DNA of 64,000 bases from Kalaharituber pfeilii (GCA_015179045.1 WHUZ01000141.1:1-64000), one strand, 5' to 3'. Shown: positions 20,551-32,410, counted from the first letter of the stretch. A program made the numbers and translations. Notes: generated by a model not told the origin, from the sequence alone.

Positions 20551-23500
20551 GATAGAGTGGGTGATGTGGTAGTGGGGGGGGTATATGTAGATGGGAATTG
20601 GCGGGGAGAGGAGTTTGAAGGGTGGCTAGAGAGGGTGCTGGAAGTGGAAGGAGACTGTGTGATACTAGGTGACTGGAATGCACATAGTGAGATGTGGAGC
20701 TTGGAGGGGACAGGAGAGAATAGCAGAGGAAAGATCTTGAGGGAGAAAATGGAGGGGGCGGGATTTAGCCTGGCTGGGGAGAGAGTAGGAACATGGAGGA
20801 GAGAGGTAGAAGGGCGACTGAAAGAATCAAGGATTGATCTGGTTTGGTACCGAGGGGTGAGGGGGGTAGAGGTGGAGTATCTAGATTTAGGTTCGGACCA
20901 TTCAGCACTGGTAGTGGAGTTCGAGGAGAAGAAAAGAGAGGGAGAGAAAGAAGAGGTAAGGGTACGTATAGACTGGGAGCGGATGGAGAAAGAGATTGAG
21001 GGGTTGAATGGAGAGTGGGGAGAGCAGGAGAGAAAAGAGTGGGTGGAGAGAATAGGTGAGGGGGATGCATACCAGAAACTCAAGAGGTGGAAGAGATCTG
21101 TTGAGAAGAAGGTCAGAGTGAGCGGAAAAAGCAAGAAGTGGTGGAGCGAGGAGATTGAGGAGCTGAGAAAGGAGGTAAACAGGCTTGCAAGAGGAGGCGT
21201 GGGAGCTCATGCGAGACTGGCAAATGAGGAAAGAGTGAGGGGTTGGAAGGCAGCGGTACAGAAAATGAAGTGGAAGATCCGGGAGGAGAAAAGAAGGTGT
21301 TGGAGAGAGTTCATAGAAGAGGAGGGAGTCAGTGATCCATGGAGGTTAGTGAGGGTGGCGAGGAGCCCCTTTGGGAGAGGAGAAAAGATGGGGACTCTCA
21401 TGGATGAAGAGGGGAGGGAGCTGGAAGGGGATGTAGAAAAGGCGGAAGCTCTGGTGAAGATGAACTTCGCCTTCAAAGAGGAAGAGGAGGAGACTCAGGA
21501 GAGCGGAGAGGTAGAGGGAGGGAGAGAGGATAGAGACAGACAATGGAGGGGCGTGGAGGAAAGAAGAAGAGTAGAGGAGGAGGTGAAAGCGGCCCTAAGA
21601 AGCACAAAAAACACATCAGCGCCAGGTCCAGATGGAATTGGATATCGCCTTATCAAAGCGGCATTGAAGACACCATTCGGAGACCAGCTGGTGAACGAGG
21701 TTGCAGAGAAGTGGATGCAGAACCAGATTCCCAAGGAGTGGAAGGAAATGAAGGTTGTTATGATACCGAAACCAGGCAAGGATATTAGAACAACGAAGGT
21801 CTGGAGACCGATCAACCTGATAAACTGTATAGGCAAGATCGGAGACAAGGTAATGGCGAACAGGCTCCAGAGGGAAACAGGACTCTTCCATAAACTGCAG
21901 CTGGGTGCGAGGAAGGGCAGAAATGCAGTGCAAGCAATGGCGAGGGCGGTGACAAAGGCACAGAGGTGCCTGCACAGAGGGGGGAGGGCAGCATGGGTCA
22001 CAGCAGATGTAAAGGGGGGGTTCAACATTGTTAGAAAGGAGGTGGTATTGAGAAGGATAGAGGAGAAGGGGAGCTTGGAGGTAAGAAAGAAGAGGAGGTG
22101 GCTGGAGAACTTCATGGGGATGAGAGAATTCGGTGTGGAGTGGGATGGAAGAGTGAGAGGAAGAGGGAAGGCGAATGTAGGGGTCCCACAGGGGTCCCCA
22201 CTGTCACCAGTTCTCTTCTTGATTTTTATGGCACCAACAATGGAGAAGATTGAGAAGAGAGTAAGGGGGGTAGCGACAGGAGTGGAGGTTGAGGCGCCTT
22301 CGTATGTGGACGATATAGCAGTGACGGTCCTAGACTGGCATGGCTATTGGGATATGGGGAGGCTGCGAGAGAAGGTAAAGAAGGAGGTGAAGGAGGTGGC
22401 AGAGGAGGATCAGATCCCACTGGAAGAGTCGAAGTGGGAGATGATAACGTTTGGCGTAGGAAAGAGGCAGAAGAAGGAGGGGGAGTTTCTGAAGTGGCTG
22501 GGGGTCATCTTTGATGAAAATTTGACCTTTACGGCACACTGGAAAAACAGAGTCAGCAGAGCAAGAAGGTTGACCGGAGCACTAGCGGGGTTGGGAAATA
22601 GGGATTGGGGAATAAGCCCGAGGAGCTGGAGACAGATTTATACGGGCATGATTAGAGCGGTGGCCATGTGGGGTAGTGAGATAGGTTGGAGAGGACAGAA
22701 GGAATGGAGAAGAGAAATGGAGAGAGTACAGCGGCAAGCATTAAAGAAGGCAGCTGGAGGGGGGAGAGGCACAGGGGTAGAGGGGGTGAACGCAGTGTGC
22801 GGAGTGGAGGGGGCGGAGGTGATCCTGGACGCAGCACAGGCAAGGGCGATGGTTCGGGAAGTGGAGGTACCATCGGAGCTTGCAGAACTATGCACAGGAG
22901 ATTTCAGGAGAGGGAATGAGGAGAAGGAGGAGGGGACAAGGAACTGGAAGGACTGGGGGGTGCAGTGGGCCCTGGAAGAGGGGGATGGATATGAAAGCGT
23001 TTTGGACCGCTGGCAGGGGCAGTGGTCAAGGTTCTCGGAGGAGGGCGAGGAGATCTCATGGGGAGGAGAGTGTGAGAAGGTGAAAGTGGAGTGCGCAGAG
23101 AGGCTAGGTAGAAAGGGGGGAGGGAGAGAAGAGTGGGAGACCTCGGTTGAGGAAGCCGGAAGAGGGAGAGCGGTTCTCTTCTCGGATGGTAGTAAGGTCG
23201 AGGACAGCAAGGTGGGGGCGGGGTGTGGGGGAGATCAGCGGTGGTGGCGGAGGTAGTAGGGAGAACGGCGACGGTTTTTGACGGGGAGGTGAGAGGGGTG
23301 AGAAGGGCGCTGGAGAGTGCACCGGAGGAGGTACCGGTCCTGGTTTGCTTAGATTCTGAAGCTGCTGTCATGGCGATTCAGAAGGCAGGCAGGGAGGGAA
23401 AGGGAAAGACGGAGGATGTGAGAAGGGTGGTGAATGCAGTGGCGAGGAGAAAGAAGAAGGGGGGGGATGCGAAACTGTTGTGGGTAAAAGCTCACATCGG

Positions 23501-24058
23501 AATCGCTGGCAATGAGAAGGCGGATGAGTGGGCGAAGAAGGGGACGGTGATGCAGGGGAAGGAGGTGGCCATCGGGAGTGGGGTGCGCCAGAGGGTGAAG
23601 GCGTGGAGGAAGGAGAAGAGAGAAGTGGAGGGCTTTGGAGGAGGGAAGGTCATGGAGTGGAGTAGGGGGGCGACATCACACTTCACTGCATTGCGACTGG
23701 AGCGAGGAAGGTGTGCTAGGTGGTTGAAGAAGCTGGGGGTGGCGGAATCGGATAGGTGCAGGTGTGGGCAGGTGCAAACGGGGAGCATCTCGCTTTCCGA
23801 TGCAGAAGCCAGGAGAACCGCCCGGAAGGTTTTGAGAGGTGGAGCGACATGGGAAAGGATTGGAAAAGAAAGGCGGAGAATGGGGAGGAGTATGACGTTT
23901 TAGAGAATTTCTTCGCCGGGGTCAAGTTCTAGAAGCTAGGAGAGCGGGGGCGACGGCGCGTGGGGGCCATGTATGTAGAGAGTTAGTTTAGCCTGTCTCC
24001 GGGCTATGAGGGCTTGCCCAGGGACCCTGCCATGGCCACGTGCTCCAAGCGGGGTTAT

Positions 24059-24100
<42 letters not shown>

Positions 24101-24108
24101 GAACATCA

Positions 24109-24815
24109 CCTCTGTCCCATTCGAGTTCCATCAATGCTAATCTTACCATTTCTAATGGTAGCAACGTCTCATATCCTCACATTGATCCGGCGCTTTCTTT
24201 CTCATTTCATAGCGTCTTCGGTGTTTGGCGTTGATTTGTATTTTCTCTTTTATTTCCTTTGCGCTGTCCAGTTGGTTCCTTTCCGTTACCTTGATTCCGC
24301 AAAGTTTTACTGCGTTCTATGCGAAAATGTATATAGAGAAGGGAAGTGTGTGACTGATGCTACGGTATACTATGAAGTTTATGGGTGCATGGTTGTACAA
24401 TATATGAAACGACAGGATGATAATATGATATGACAATGTACGCTAAGTCTAACTTCACATCTGTTCTCATCTCCAGTCATGTGGGTATTCTGATCTTCAT
24501 ATATATGGTCAGAAAACCAGATGATTACATACATGTTCTATCCATGATGTATGTAGATACCATGTTAAGATCCGAACATCTCCGTAAAATTACTTCTAAA
24601 TAATGAAATAGTATGCTTGTAGTTCTTGCCCCATTATCCATAATGTAAGGCTTCTATATCTCCATGTACCGCACTAATTAAATTCAAGTGGATCTCTCAA
24701 GGTGAAAGCCTAAATTCTAAATGCAATATCAAGTTCCGATATTGACAGGATGCAAAATTAAGTTGATCGAGCTTTTTGGGCATGCATATATACAGTCCCA
24801 TGGCAAAAGAAAGTG
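24109..24815. other. No gene recognised
   Basis: The original sequence on either side of LINE-A copy 2 joins as ...AATCAATCCCTGAACATCACCTC. This stretch is AT-rich and contains no domain, repeat or structured element I can name. Confidence 0.4.
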
Positions 24816-24830
24816 TACTCGGGGGTGCCG

Positions 24831-24834
<4 letters not shown>

Positions 24835-24872
<38 letters not shown>

Positions 24873-25191
24873 ATAACCCCGCTTGTAGCACGTGGCCATG
24901 GCAGGGTCCCTGGGCAAGCCCTCGAAGCCCGGAGACAGGCTTAACAAACAAAGAAATTTCTATCTACTTCTACCACCTGATTCCAGAAACCTCCGGACGG
25001 ACCTTCCGGTTTCTGCCTCAGGGAGGCTCCACTATATATCTCCCCCTCCCCCCCCTCCCCTCTTCTCCACACTTTCGCACCCCGGCAAGCAAACTTCCCC
25101 GACAGCAAATGGAGAACAACTGGAAAAGGACAGCAGAGAATGGGGAGGAGTGGGATGAGTTGGAACGGTTCTTCTCCGGGATCAGGTTCTA
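24835..25191 (-). mobile_element. Twin-primed LINE-A fragment (5' inversion)
   Basis: Flanked by GGGGGTGCCGGAAA (24821-24834 and 25192-25205). The left part (24835 to about 25108) is the 3' UTR in reverse orientation with poly(T). The right part (about 25109-25191) is the end of ORF2 in forward orientation (NWKRTAENGEEWDELERFFS, stop TAG). Such a 5' inversion within one target duplication is the product expected from twin priming. The 3' UTR is the long subtype also seen at 43664-44637. Confidence 0.9.
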
Positions 25192-25522
25192 GGGGGTGCC
25201 GGAAAGTCTGGCGAATTATGTAGCGCCCAAGTACTCACGTGCAGCTGCCAAGGTACCTCGATTTGTACAGAGAACTACACTTGTGGTAGGCTCAAACTTA
25301 GTACACATCGAGTAGTTGCCAGATAAGCAGGGGTGCTATACTAAATAAATAAATAAACAATGGCCCATACAATGAGATAACCACTCTTCATAATAGCCCT
25401 TCAATTATATTTCCAGCTTGACAGCTATAGCTTCCTACTATTTTATAGTTAATAGTACCTCCATGAGCTTGATACAGTGCCACTGGGTAGACCACTTCCA
25501 CTGTCCCAGCTTAAGGCAATGC

Positions 25523-26135
25523 TGTTACGGCTACGGTAAGACTTACCCGCCTAGGGGAACACTTACCCTGAATCGTTACATAAGACCAATGCTGATAGAC
25601 CGGACTGATCACCCGTTAGGCTTAGCAGTAGGTTCATTTGTTTATCGAATAGGGTAGTGCTAAGGAAGTGTGTGTCAAACGTTTATGGTAAGACCTCCGG
25701 GTTTGCAATGCACTCGGCTTATTAAAGCTAATATGCGCACATGCACTAGTAGTATATATATATCATTATCTTGCGTCTGTACTATTATTGCATGTTTCTG
25801 TTACGTTGACCTATTACTACATGTATTGGCATTGATAAGGAATTGCCACGTTGCCAGTCATTTATTCATTTGTTGACTAGTCATGTATGACTGCGCGTAA
25901 GTCTATATAAGTGCCGGCTGGCGATAGCATAGTTAGAAGAATCAAGACACTAGCGGTGTTCTAAGTTTTCTATTACTCTGAAACCTATCGTTTCCTCATT
26001 ACGCCCGTGAATCGCTCCGCTCCGCTGCGCGCCCCACGCCGAGTAGCTGCCCTTCCGGTCCGCTGTATATACGCCCTGTAGCCGTAACATCCATTTCCAG
26101 CGCACGGCGAAGCCGAGCCCCTCACGGCCGTAACA
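25523..26135 (+). repeat. Solo gypsy LTR (family G), diverged
   Basis: Starts TGTTACGGCTACGG and ends CGGCCGTAACA. It shares the TCTATATAAG box, the ATAGCATAGTTAGAAGAATC segment and the GC-rich tail with the LTRs at 2538, 52270 and 54870. Flanks AATGC and AACGC are an imperfect 5-bp duplication differing by one C/T transition. Shorter than its relatives. Confidence 0.85.
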
Positions 26136-26703
26136 AACGCCTTATAAGTTTCCTATGTCTGGTATTATATACATTATACTTACATCTTACAACTGCAAGA
26201 GTCTTTTGAGTAGATTCTGGTGGTCAGTTTCATTTTTTTTCCAGGTATATGATTCTACAGAATTTCAGATGTGAGAGTTTTTTGATAGTTGTGTGGTTGT
26301 GGTGGTTGCATATTTGTATGTGTCGAAAAAATTGTATGGTTTCTCATACAAAAAGTTCACCAGGCTTTTGGCCACTAAACCATGTCAGCTCCATAGCAGC
26401 TGGGTACGTAACTGGGAACTGCACGTAACTACCTTGGTACTGCATAATTCGCCAGACTTTCCAGCACCCCCGAGTACACCAAAATTTGCATAATTTGATG
26501 TCTTAGACCTGCATACGCGCTATTACCACCACTACCACCAATAAGAAACTTCGAAACGGAGTTGAGTTCTAAAATTGGGGCAAAGAAAAATATGAAGATA
26601 AGATATACTGCTACCTATCTATAACTATATCTATATAAAAAAGAAACCCACCCTATTCATTAAGACTCTCTACTTCGTCTCTTCTGCCAAACATGTCATC
26701 TAT

Positions 26704-26965
26704 TTAACTAAACATGCCACCTCGTCTACCAAAGGTATCGCCTCTAAAAAACTCCACATTGAATGCTAAAAAGGATAGGAACAAAATATTAAGGTTAGGT
26801 GGCTTGCTAATGGACCTAGCATTTGGTGTACCAGCCTTCAGCCTTAATGACTGTAGCAACTCGCTTAGGCATAGCCTTGTAGAGTGCACTAAGAAGTGAA
26901 CTAGAAATATCTTTCCAAACAGCATTTAAGGCATCTTTCGATGCTTCCCTTATAGCCGGAATATA
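26704..26965 (-). pseudogene. Tc1/mariner transposase C-terminal remnant
   Basis: Reading right to left, the sequence encodes REASKDALNAVWKDISSSLL, then SALYKAMPKRVATVIKAEGW, then YTKC and a stop near 26818. The pattern W-x2-I-x5-L-x3-A-MP-R-V-x-VI-A-G-TKY is the usual C-terminus of Tc1/mariner transposases. The DDE catalytic residues are not present, so this is a fragment. Its relation to the TA-flanked element ending at 26474 is unclear. Confidence 0.6.
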
Positions 26966-27186
26966 GCACAATGTTGTAAGGCGTATGCGCACTTATGTCC
27001 AAGACACGCGCAAGTATGTCTCAATCAAGTATACACCAGGTTATTGACAGTTCTCATCAGCATAATATTCTGCTGCATACCAAAATCGTTCAATAAAATG
27101 TATGGTAGAAGGCAAGGTAGTGAAGTGCAAGAGGCTTGGTATTCTGCACAGTAGAAGGCGAGGAAGCGAAGTGCAAGATGCGTGTA

Positions 27187-27266
27187 CTAGCCAGTAAAAT
27201 ATGTATTCGGACAGGGGTACTAATGCACATTATGCGCTATGTCCGAATACATATTTTACTAGCTAG
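27187..27266. mobile_element. 80-bp TA-flanked MITE
   Basis: Inverted termini CTAGCCAGTAAAATATGTAT and CTAGCTAGTAAAATATGTAT (then TCGGACA) with TA on both sides (27185-27186 and 27267-27268). The terminal pattern CTAG-CAG-AAAATA-GTATT-GGACA parallels the larger MITE at 14971-15299. The loop is only about 25 bp. Confidence 0.75.
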
Positions 27267-27268
27267 TA

Positions 27269-27960
27269 TTGTGCATAGTAGAGGGCGAGGGCGGTATTCC
27301 ATATGATATGGGTAGGGGGGATTTAAAAGAGTGAGGGAAAAAAAGAAAAAGGGCTGTATTAGTAAGAGAAATGAAGTGTTACATAGTGTTGATTAAAGTC
27401 TCGGCAACCATATTAGTGAAAATCTTAACGTTACGGTGCTCACTACTAGGTATAAAGTTTCGCACAAGCGTGACAGTTGGAGCGATCTGTGTAGAAAGAA
27501 TTTTTTGCAGCCAGATGGACCCCTCGCACGGTCCTTGCAACCACGCACTTGTACGAAACATTATCGTGGTAGCGAGATAAGCCCCCTCAAAAAAAATGAG
27601 TTGTGTCTAAGTTATCTTCTATATAGTACTGAGATAAAACCAGTAGAACATTCGTACATTTTCCGTGTCTTGGCAACAACGCTCATTGGCTATATTCCAC
27701 CCTAAAATGTAAGGCAAGGTACGTTATCACTGTATATTTCTGAAAAATCTACGGCACGGAATAGTCCCGTACTTTTTGGAAAACCACGTACCTTACCGTA
27801 GATTTGCCTCAAACCACCTCCACTCAATGCTACTCCATACCGTACTACAACTGCACCGCACTGCAACTGTACTGCACTGCACCACACCGTACCATACTGT
27901 AGATATCACCAATCCATACCAGAATCCTGCAAATAAATCACCCTATCTTACTCCTTTATT
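27269..27960. other. No gene recognised
   Basis: Short frames only, without motifs. A C/A-rich stretch at 27800-27900 has repeated ACTGCA/CCGTAC words. A host promoter for the fragment at 27966 could lie here, but I see no clear element. Confidence 0.35.
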
Positions 27961-27965
27961 CTGCC

Positions 27966-28053
27966 ATGGCGTCTCAGCGTAACACCCTTAAACCCTGGGT
28001 AAAGGAGGAATTTGAGTAACTAGTCGCTTGGATGGAGGATAACCAAGAGCTAT
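27966..28053 (+). pseudogene. 5' fragment of an unrecognised gene, cut by LINE-B
   Basis: ATG in the context CTGCCATGG opens MASQRNTLKPWVKEEFE, a TAA, then LVAWMEDNQELLRGKQ. The stop would be CAA before a C-to-T change at a CpA. The LINE-B fragment begins a few bases downstream and the rest of the gene is not found on the far side. Tryptophan-rich WMEDNQ openings occur in fungal repeat-associated proteins in my recollection; I cannot name the family. Confidence 0.35.
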
Positions 28054-28785
28054 TGAGAGGCAAGCAAGCGGATGAAGGGGATAGCCAGGGGGGACCTTAC
28101 GCCGGAGGGTGCAGCGGAGCTGGTGAGGAGAAGGTGGGAGGAGAGGACGTCGAGAGGGGACCGAGACCTGGCGCTCCTGTGGGTTAAAGCACATGAAGGG
28201 ATAGTGGGTAACACCGAGGCGGACAGGGCAGCCAAAGTAGGCACGGCGTTACAATACCAGGACGAGACAGTGACGGAGGCCGGCATCCGACAAGAGGCAA
28301 AGAGCAGGAGAGGGGAGGAGAGGAAGAGACTACAACTGACGTACAGACCACTGGAATACCTGGGGACCAGAAGGAGGGTGTCCACACTCGCAGGCATAAT
28401 GGGGGACAAAGGACTGAGACAATGGAGATACCAGATAGGAAAAGAAGAGTCACCGGAGTGCAGGTGGTGTGGAAAAGCCCTCGAGAATTATAGACACATA
28501 ACGAAAGACTGTGAGGCGTGGAAGAAGAGATTACCGGGAGGCGAGGCGGGGATAAAGATGCCAAAGGGGGGGGAGAAGGGGAAAAAGAAAGAGGGGGAGA
28601 AGGAGGGGATGAAACTGCTTGAGGTGTTGGACTGGGCAGCGAGCTAGTTTCTTTGTTTCACACACTCTACGTCTCTTTATGATTTATCAGTTACTATTTG
28701 TTCTTTATGTACCTAACACCTCGCCGTAGCCTATCAGGCGGCACGCGAGTAATGAAATAAAAAAAAAAAAAAAAAAAAAAAAAGC
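28054..28785 (+). mobile_element. LINE family B, 5'-truncated
   Basis: Contains the end of ORF2 and a 3' UTR ending CTCGCCGTAGCCTATCAGGC, GGCACGCGAGTAATGAAAT and poly(A). This copy best defines the family B tail. The 5' junction is near 28060; no clean target duplication was found. Confidence 0.75.
28072..28647 (+). pseudogene. LINE-B ORF2 C-terminus: RNase H and zinc finger
   Basis: An open stretch of 191 codons, being the 3' end of a longer ORF2. The RNase H end (DLALLWVKAHEGIVGNTEAD) carries the H and D of the domain's second half. It is followed by EAGIRQEAKSRRGEERKRL, a QWRYQIGKEESPECRWCG knuckle with YRHITKDC completing a C-C-H-C finger, and a Lys/Glu/Gly-rich tail. The RT and the first half of RNase H are absent through truncation, so it cannot act alone. 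Confidence 0.75.
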
Positions 28786-28977
28786 TGCCCAGTGTTTTTC
28801 GTCCCAATTCGGTCAAAATGCTAAGACTTGCCGTCGGCTCAGACCTACTGTCGGCCACTGAAATGGCTCCCGAAATGGCTGCCAAAATGGCTACCGAATC
28901 AGGCCAACCAGGCCGCCCTGCCATGGCGAACAGCTACAAGCGGGGTCACGTGAAATAAAAAAAAAAAAAAAAAAAAA
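28786..28977 (+). repeat. Short minisatellite tract with a LINE tail
   Basis: GAAATGGCTGCC-type 12-mers and an ATCAGGCCAACCAGGCC tract lead into CCATGGCGAACAGCTACAAG, CGGGGTCACGTGAAAT and about 21 A. That tail is close to the one on the ORF1-only element at 32411-33584. It may be a tail-only insertion into the minisatellite field; target duplication not determined. Confidence 0.55.
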
Positions 28978-29234
28978 AGAATCTCCCATATGTCTAGAAT
29001 TTTAAACAGCAGCGGTCTACGACTTTTGTCAAGTATGCATCACACTTTGTATTCAAGTATATATACTAAGAAATATTTTAGAAATGATGGACCTTCCAGA
29101 TAATACAACAGACTGGACTCAATTCTTCGATGATGATACCTGATGCGCTGTCAATTACTGATAGTGGAAATATCCAGGACTATTAAAATCTAATTCACCT
29201 GGGTTAAATTCCAAAATCGCTTGAATTTACGTAA
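28978..29234. other. No feature recognised
   Basis: AT-rich unique-looking sequence between a LINE tail and the composite minisatellite. No frame or structure of note. Confidence 0.35.
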
Positions 29235-31742
29235 ATGGCCTGGTCGGCCTGGACTGGCCTGAATGGCCTGGACCGGCCTGAAACACTCGGCCGGCCTGGC
29301 CTGATTGTTCAGGCCAGGCCAGGCCTGTTGGATTCATTGACTGAAAAGGCTGCTGAAATGGCTGCCAAAACGGCTACAAAAATAGATGATGAAAGGATAC
29401 CGAAATGGAGTATGACATAGCTGCTGAAATGGCTGCTGAAATGGCTGCTGCAATGGCTGTTGAAACGGCCGCTGAAATGGCTACTGAAAGGGTTGCTGAA
29501 ACGGCTACCAAAATAGCTGATGAAATGACAGCTGAAATTGCCGCTGCAATAGCTACTTCAATGGCTACTGAAATTGCTGCTGAAATTGCTGCTGAAATGG
29601 CTACCAAAATGGCGACTAAAATGGCTACTGAGTCCCTCGGGTCAGGCCGGCCATACCTGTCAACTTCACCTCATCTCACGCCGTTGGGCCGTACCTGCTA
29701 TACCTGTCAAATTCATCTCCTTCTACCTCATCTCACGCCGGCAGGTCGGATCTGCCATACCTGTCAAATTGAGCTCATTCCACCTCATCTCACGCTGGCA
29801 CGTCGGGGCTGCCACATCTATCAAATTCAGCTCATTCTGTATCATCTCGTACTGTCAGCTCAGGCCTGTAATTCATGTGAAATTCAACTCATTCTGACTC
29901 ATCTCATGCCATCCAATAGGGCCTGCCAAACCTGTCAAGTTCAGCTCAGTCTGCCTGCTCTTGTGCCGTCGGGTAGGGCCTACCAAACCTCTCAAATTCA
30001 GCTCATTCTGCATGATCTCCTACCGTCCGGTCGTGCCTGCCATACAGTCACACTCGGCTCATTGTGCCTGATCTCGCGCCGTCAGGTCAGGCCCGCTATA
30101 CATGTCAAATTCAGCTCATCCTGCATCACCCCGTGCCGTCGGATCGCGCCAGCCATATGTGTCAAATTCACCTCATCTCTCGCCGTCAGACCGTACCTCC
30201 TCATCCTGTCAAATTTAGCTCATTGCACCTCATCCCGTGCCCTTGGGTCGGAACTGCCACTACGTATCACATGCCCAAATGGCTACCGAAATGGCTACCG
30301 AAATGGCTGCCGAAATGGCTGCTGAAATAGCCGCTGGAAGGGCTGCTGAAACGGCTACCGAAATGGCTGATGAATGGCACCTGAAATTGCCGCCGAAATG
30401 GCTGCTGAAATGGCTACTTCAATGGCTGCTGAAATGGCTGCTGAAATGGCTACCGATATGGCTGCTGAAATGGCTAGGGCCGGCCATGCCTGTCAAATTC
30501 AGCTCATTCCACCTCATCTTGCACCATCGAGTCGGGTCAGCTATACGTGTCAAATTCAGCTCATTGTACGCCATCACGTTGGGCCTGCAATCAATGAATC
30601 CAACAGGCCGTGACCTGCATTGGACTGAAACCGCCTGGACCGGTCAAGGCCGGTATTCTCAGTGGTCTAGACCGGCCGGATCCATATGAATCAGGCCAAC
30701 CAGGCCAGTCCAGGCCATTCAGGCCGGTCCAGACCATTCAGGCCGGTCCAGACCATTCACGCCAGCCCAGGCCAACCAGGCCGGTCCAGGCCATTCAGGC
30801 AGGTTCAAGTCATTAAACGAATCACCACAGCTATCCAGGTGAATTGAGGCCAGAATTTACCAGATTGTTTGAGTATTTAAATGGTCTGGACCGGCCTGAT
30901 TGTCCTGGACCGGCTTGAATCGTCTGGACCGGCCTGAATGATCTGGACCGGCCTGGTTGGCCTGATTGTTTCAGGCCCGGCCCAGGCGGCCCTCACGGCC
31001 TGGCCTGAACAATCAGGGCAGGCCAGGCCTAGAATTTCATGGTGCAGGCCCCTCCAGGCCTCCGGTTGGCCTGGCCTGGCTTGGCCTGTTGGATTCATTA
31101 CCTGCAATACCTGTCAAATTCAGCTTATTCTTCCTCACCTCACGCCATCGAGTGGGCCCTACCACACCTGTCAAATTCAGCTCATTCCGTATCTTTTCAT
31201 GCCTCGGCTCAGGCATGCCATACATCTCAAATTCAGCTCACTCTACCGCATCTCATGCCGTCAGCTCAGGGCTGCCATACGTCTCAAACCCATCTCATAT
31301 TTGCACCGTAGCCTCGGGCTGGCCATACCTGTCAAATTCAGCTCATTCTACCGCATCTCGCACCGTCAGCTCTGGTGGGCCATATGTGTCAGATTCAGCT
31401 CATTCTGCATCACCTCGTGCCGACAGCCCGGGCCTGCAATTCGTGTGAAATTTAGCTCATTCTGACTCATCTAACGCCGTCGAATAGGGCCTGCCAAACC
31501 TGTCAAGCTCAGCTCATTCTGCCGCATCTCGTGCCGGCAGGTTGGGCCCGCCATACCTGTCAAAGTCAGCTCATTGTGCCTGATCTCCCACTGTCAGGTC
31601 AGGCCGGCTATACGTGCCAATTTCAGCTTATTCTGCCTCGTCTTGTAGGCCACCCATACCTGTCAACTTTCTCACGCCATTGGGTTGGGCCTTCCATGCC
31701 TGTCAAATTCAGCTCACTCTACCTTATCTCACGGCGCTAGGT
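29235..31742 (+). repeat. Composite minisatellite field (57-bp, 12-bp and GGCC units)
   Basis: Three unit types alternate. (i) A 57-bp unit (TGTCAAATTCAGCTCATTC, then TGCCTCATCTCACGCCGTC, then GGGTCGGGCCTGCCATACC) at about 29640-30250, 30480-30600 and 31095-31742. (ii) A 12-bp unit GAAATGGCTGCT at about 29345-29635 and 30270-30478. (iii) GGCCTGGACC/GGCCTGAATGG tracts at about 29235-29335, 30640-30800 and 30880-31080. The field continues at 40423-40600 after the LINE insertion. Units (i) and (ii) are multiples of three, giving long spurious frames (a 306-codon one at 29405-30325). Confidence 0.9.
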
Positions 31743-32410
31743 GCACCGACAACAACTTTTACAGAACGCGCGCTTGGAAGACAACCATCTTCCCGGCGCA
31801 CCAGAAATCCGAAAGTTACATCAATACGAAGCTCAGGACCGCCTGAGAAAGAATATCGACTCGAATTTACAGAAATCCAGAATCTACAGCACGCTTTTTG
31901 AAGGTTAAGTTTTTGGGACTTTTCGAAGTTCTTCCCATACAAATTCTGGGAAGCGGGGGGCTCGCGCCTGATTGGTGCCAGCAAAGCCCCGCTGGTGCTG
32001 ACCTTTAGGACCGATTTCGAGCTAGTGTAGCAAAGACTTTGCGAACAGGTGCTAAATCGGCCGATCGGCAGCAGACGACGACCACCAAGAACAGAAGCGA
32101 GCTAGACGGCAGACCACCTTCGATTTTGGAATAGCGCACGGAGCTACTCCCAAAGCGGCGACTTCCCAAAAAAGGGAAGTTACAATAGGAAGGCAGGAGA
32201 AGGAGGACAGGAAGGAAAGGAAAGGAAAAGAATGTCGGTAGAAGGGGGAAACCCAAGGCTGGAGTTCCTTGGACCGGTGGGGGATGGGTGGACAGGGGAG
32301 GTTTTTGTCATTGACAGAAATGAAGTTTGGAGCATCGATGAGGTGCATAAGTGGGAGACAAAGGAGTGGTGGCTAGCAAATGTGGGAGAGGCAGAGGATG
32401 TTACGACGGT

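Larger units (their letters stand above)
19409..23931 (+). pseudogene. LINE-A ORF2: APE endonuclease, RT, RNase H, zinc finger
   Basis: Target-primed reverse transcription enzyme. Order of motifs: endonuclease (GYLNVGGGS, then GDWNAHSEMWS, SRIDLVWYRG, SDHSALVVEF, 19409-20930); RT (GPDGIGYRLIKAAL, IPKPGKDIRTTKVWRPINLI, TADVKGGFNIVRKEV, GVPQGSPLSPVLFLIF, SYVDDIAVTV, 21620-22330); RNase H (LFSDGSKVEDSK, SEAAVMAIQKAG, LLWVKAHIGIAGNEKADEW, 23170-23540); finger CRCGQVQTG. The long uninterrupted stretch 20545-23256 covers endonuclease to RNase H. Frameshifts near 19610, 23220 and 23780 and the LTR prevent function. Confidence 0.9.
19114..24094 (+). mobile_element. LINE family A, copy 2 (truncated in ORF1)
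   Basis: Bounded by ATCCCTGAACATCA on both sides (19100-19113 and 24095-24108), with a poly(A) of about 30 at the right. It contains the last third of ORF1, all of ORF2 and the 3' UTR ending CGGGGTTATGTGATT. An 877-bp LTR is nested at 19674. ORF2 is close to complete but has three frameshifts. Confidence 0.9.
24818..26474. mobile_element. TA-flanked inverted-repeat element (Tc1/mariner type) with nested LINE and LTR
   Basis: Termini CTCGGGGGTGCCGGAAAGTC and, inverted, CTCGGGGGTGCTGGAAAGTC are each flanked by TA (24816-24817 and 26475-26476). Similarity of the arms extends imperfectly for about 70 bp. Without the LINE (24835-25191) and the LTR (25523-26135) the element would be roughly 0.67 kb, a MITE size. 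No transposase inside. Confidence 0.7.

Noticed and set aside
29405..30325. 306-codon open frame (AAEMAAEM... then CQIQLILPHL-like repeats)
   Set aside because: Made entirely of 12-bp and 57-bp tandem units. Open frames follow from unit lengths divisible by three, and other frames and the opposite strand are open as well.
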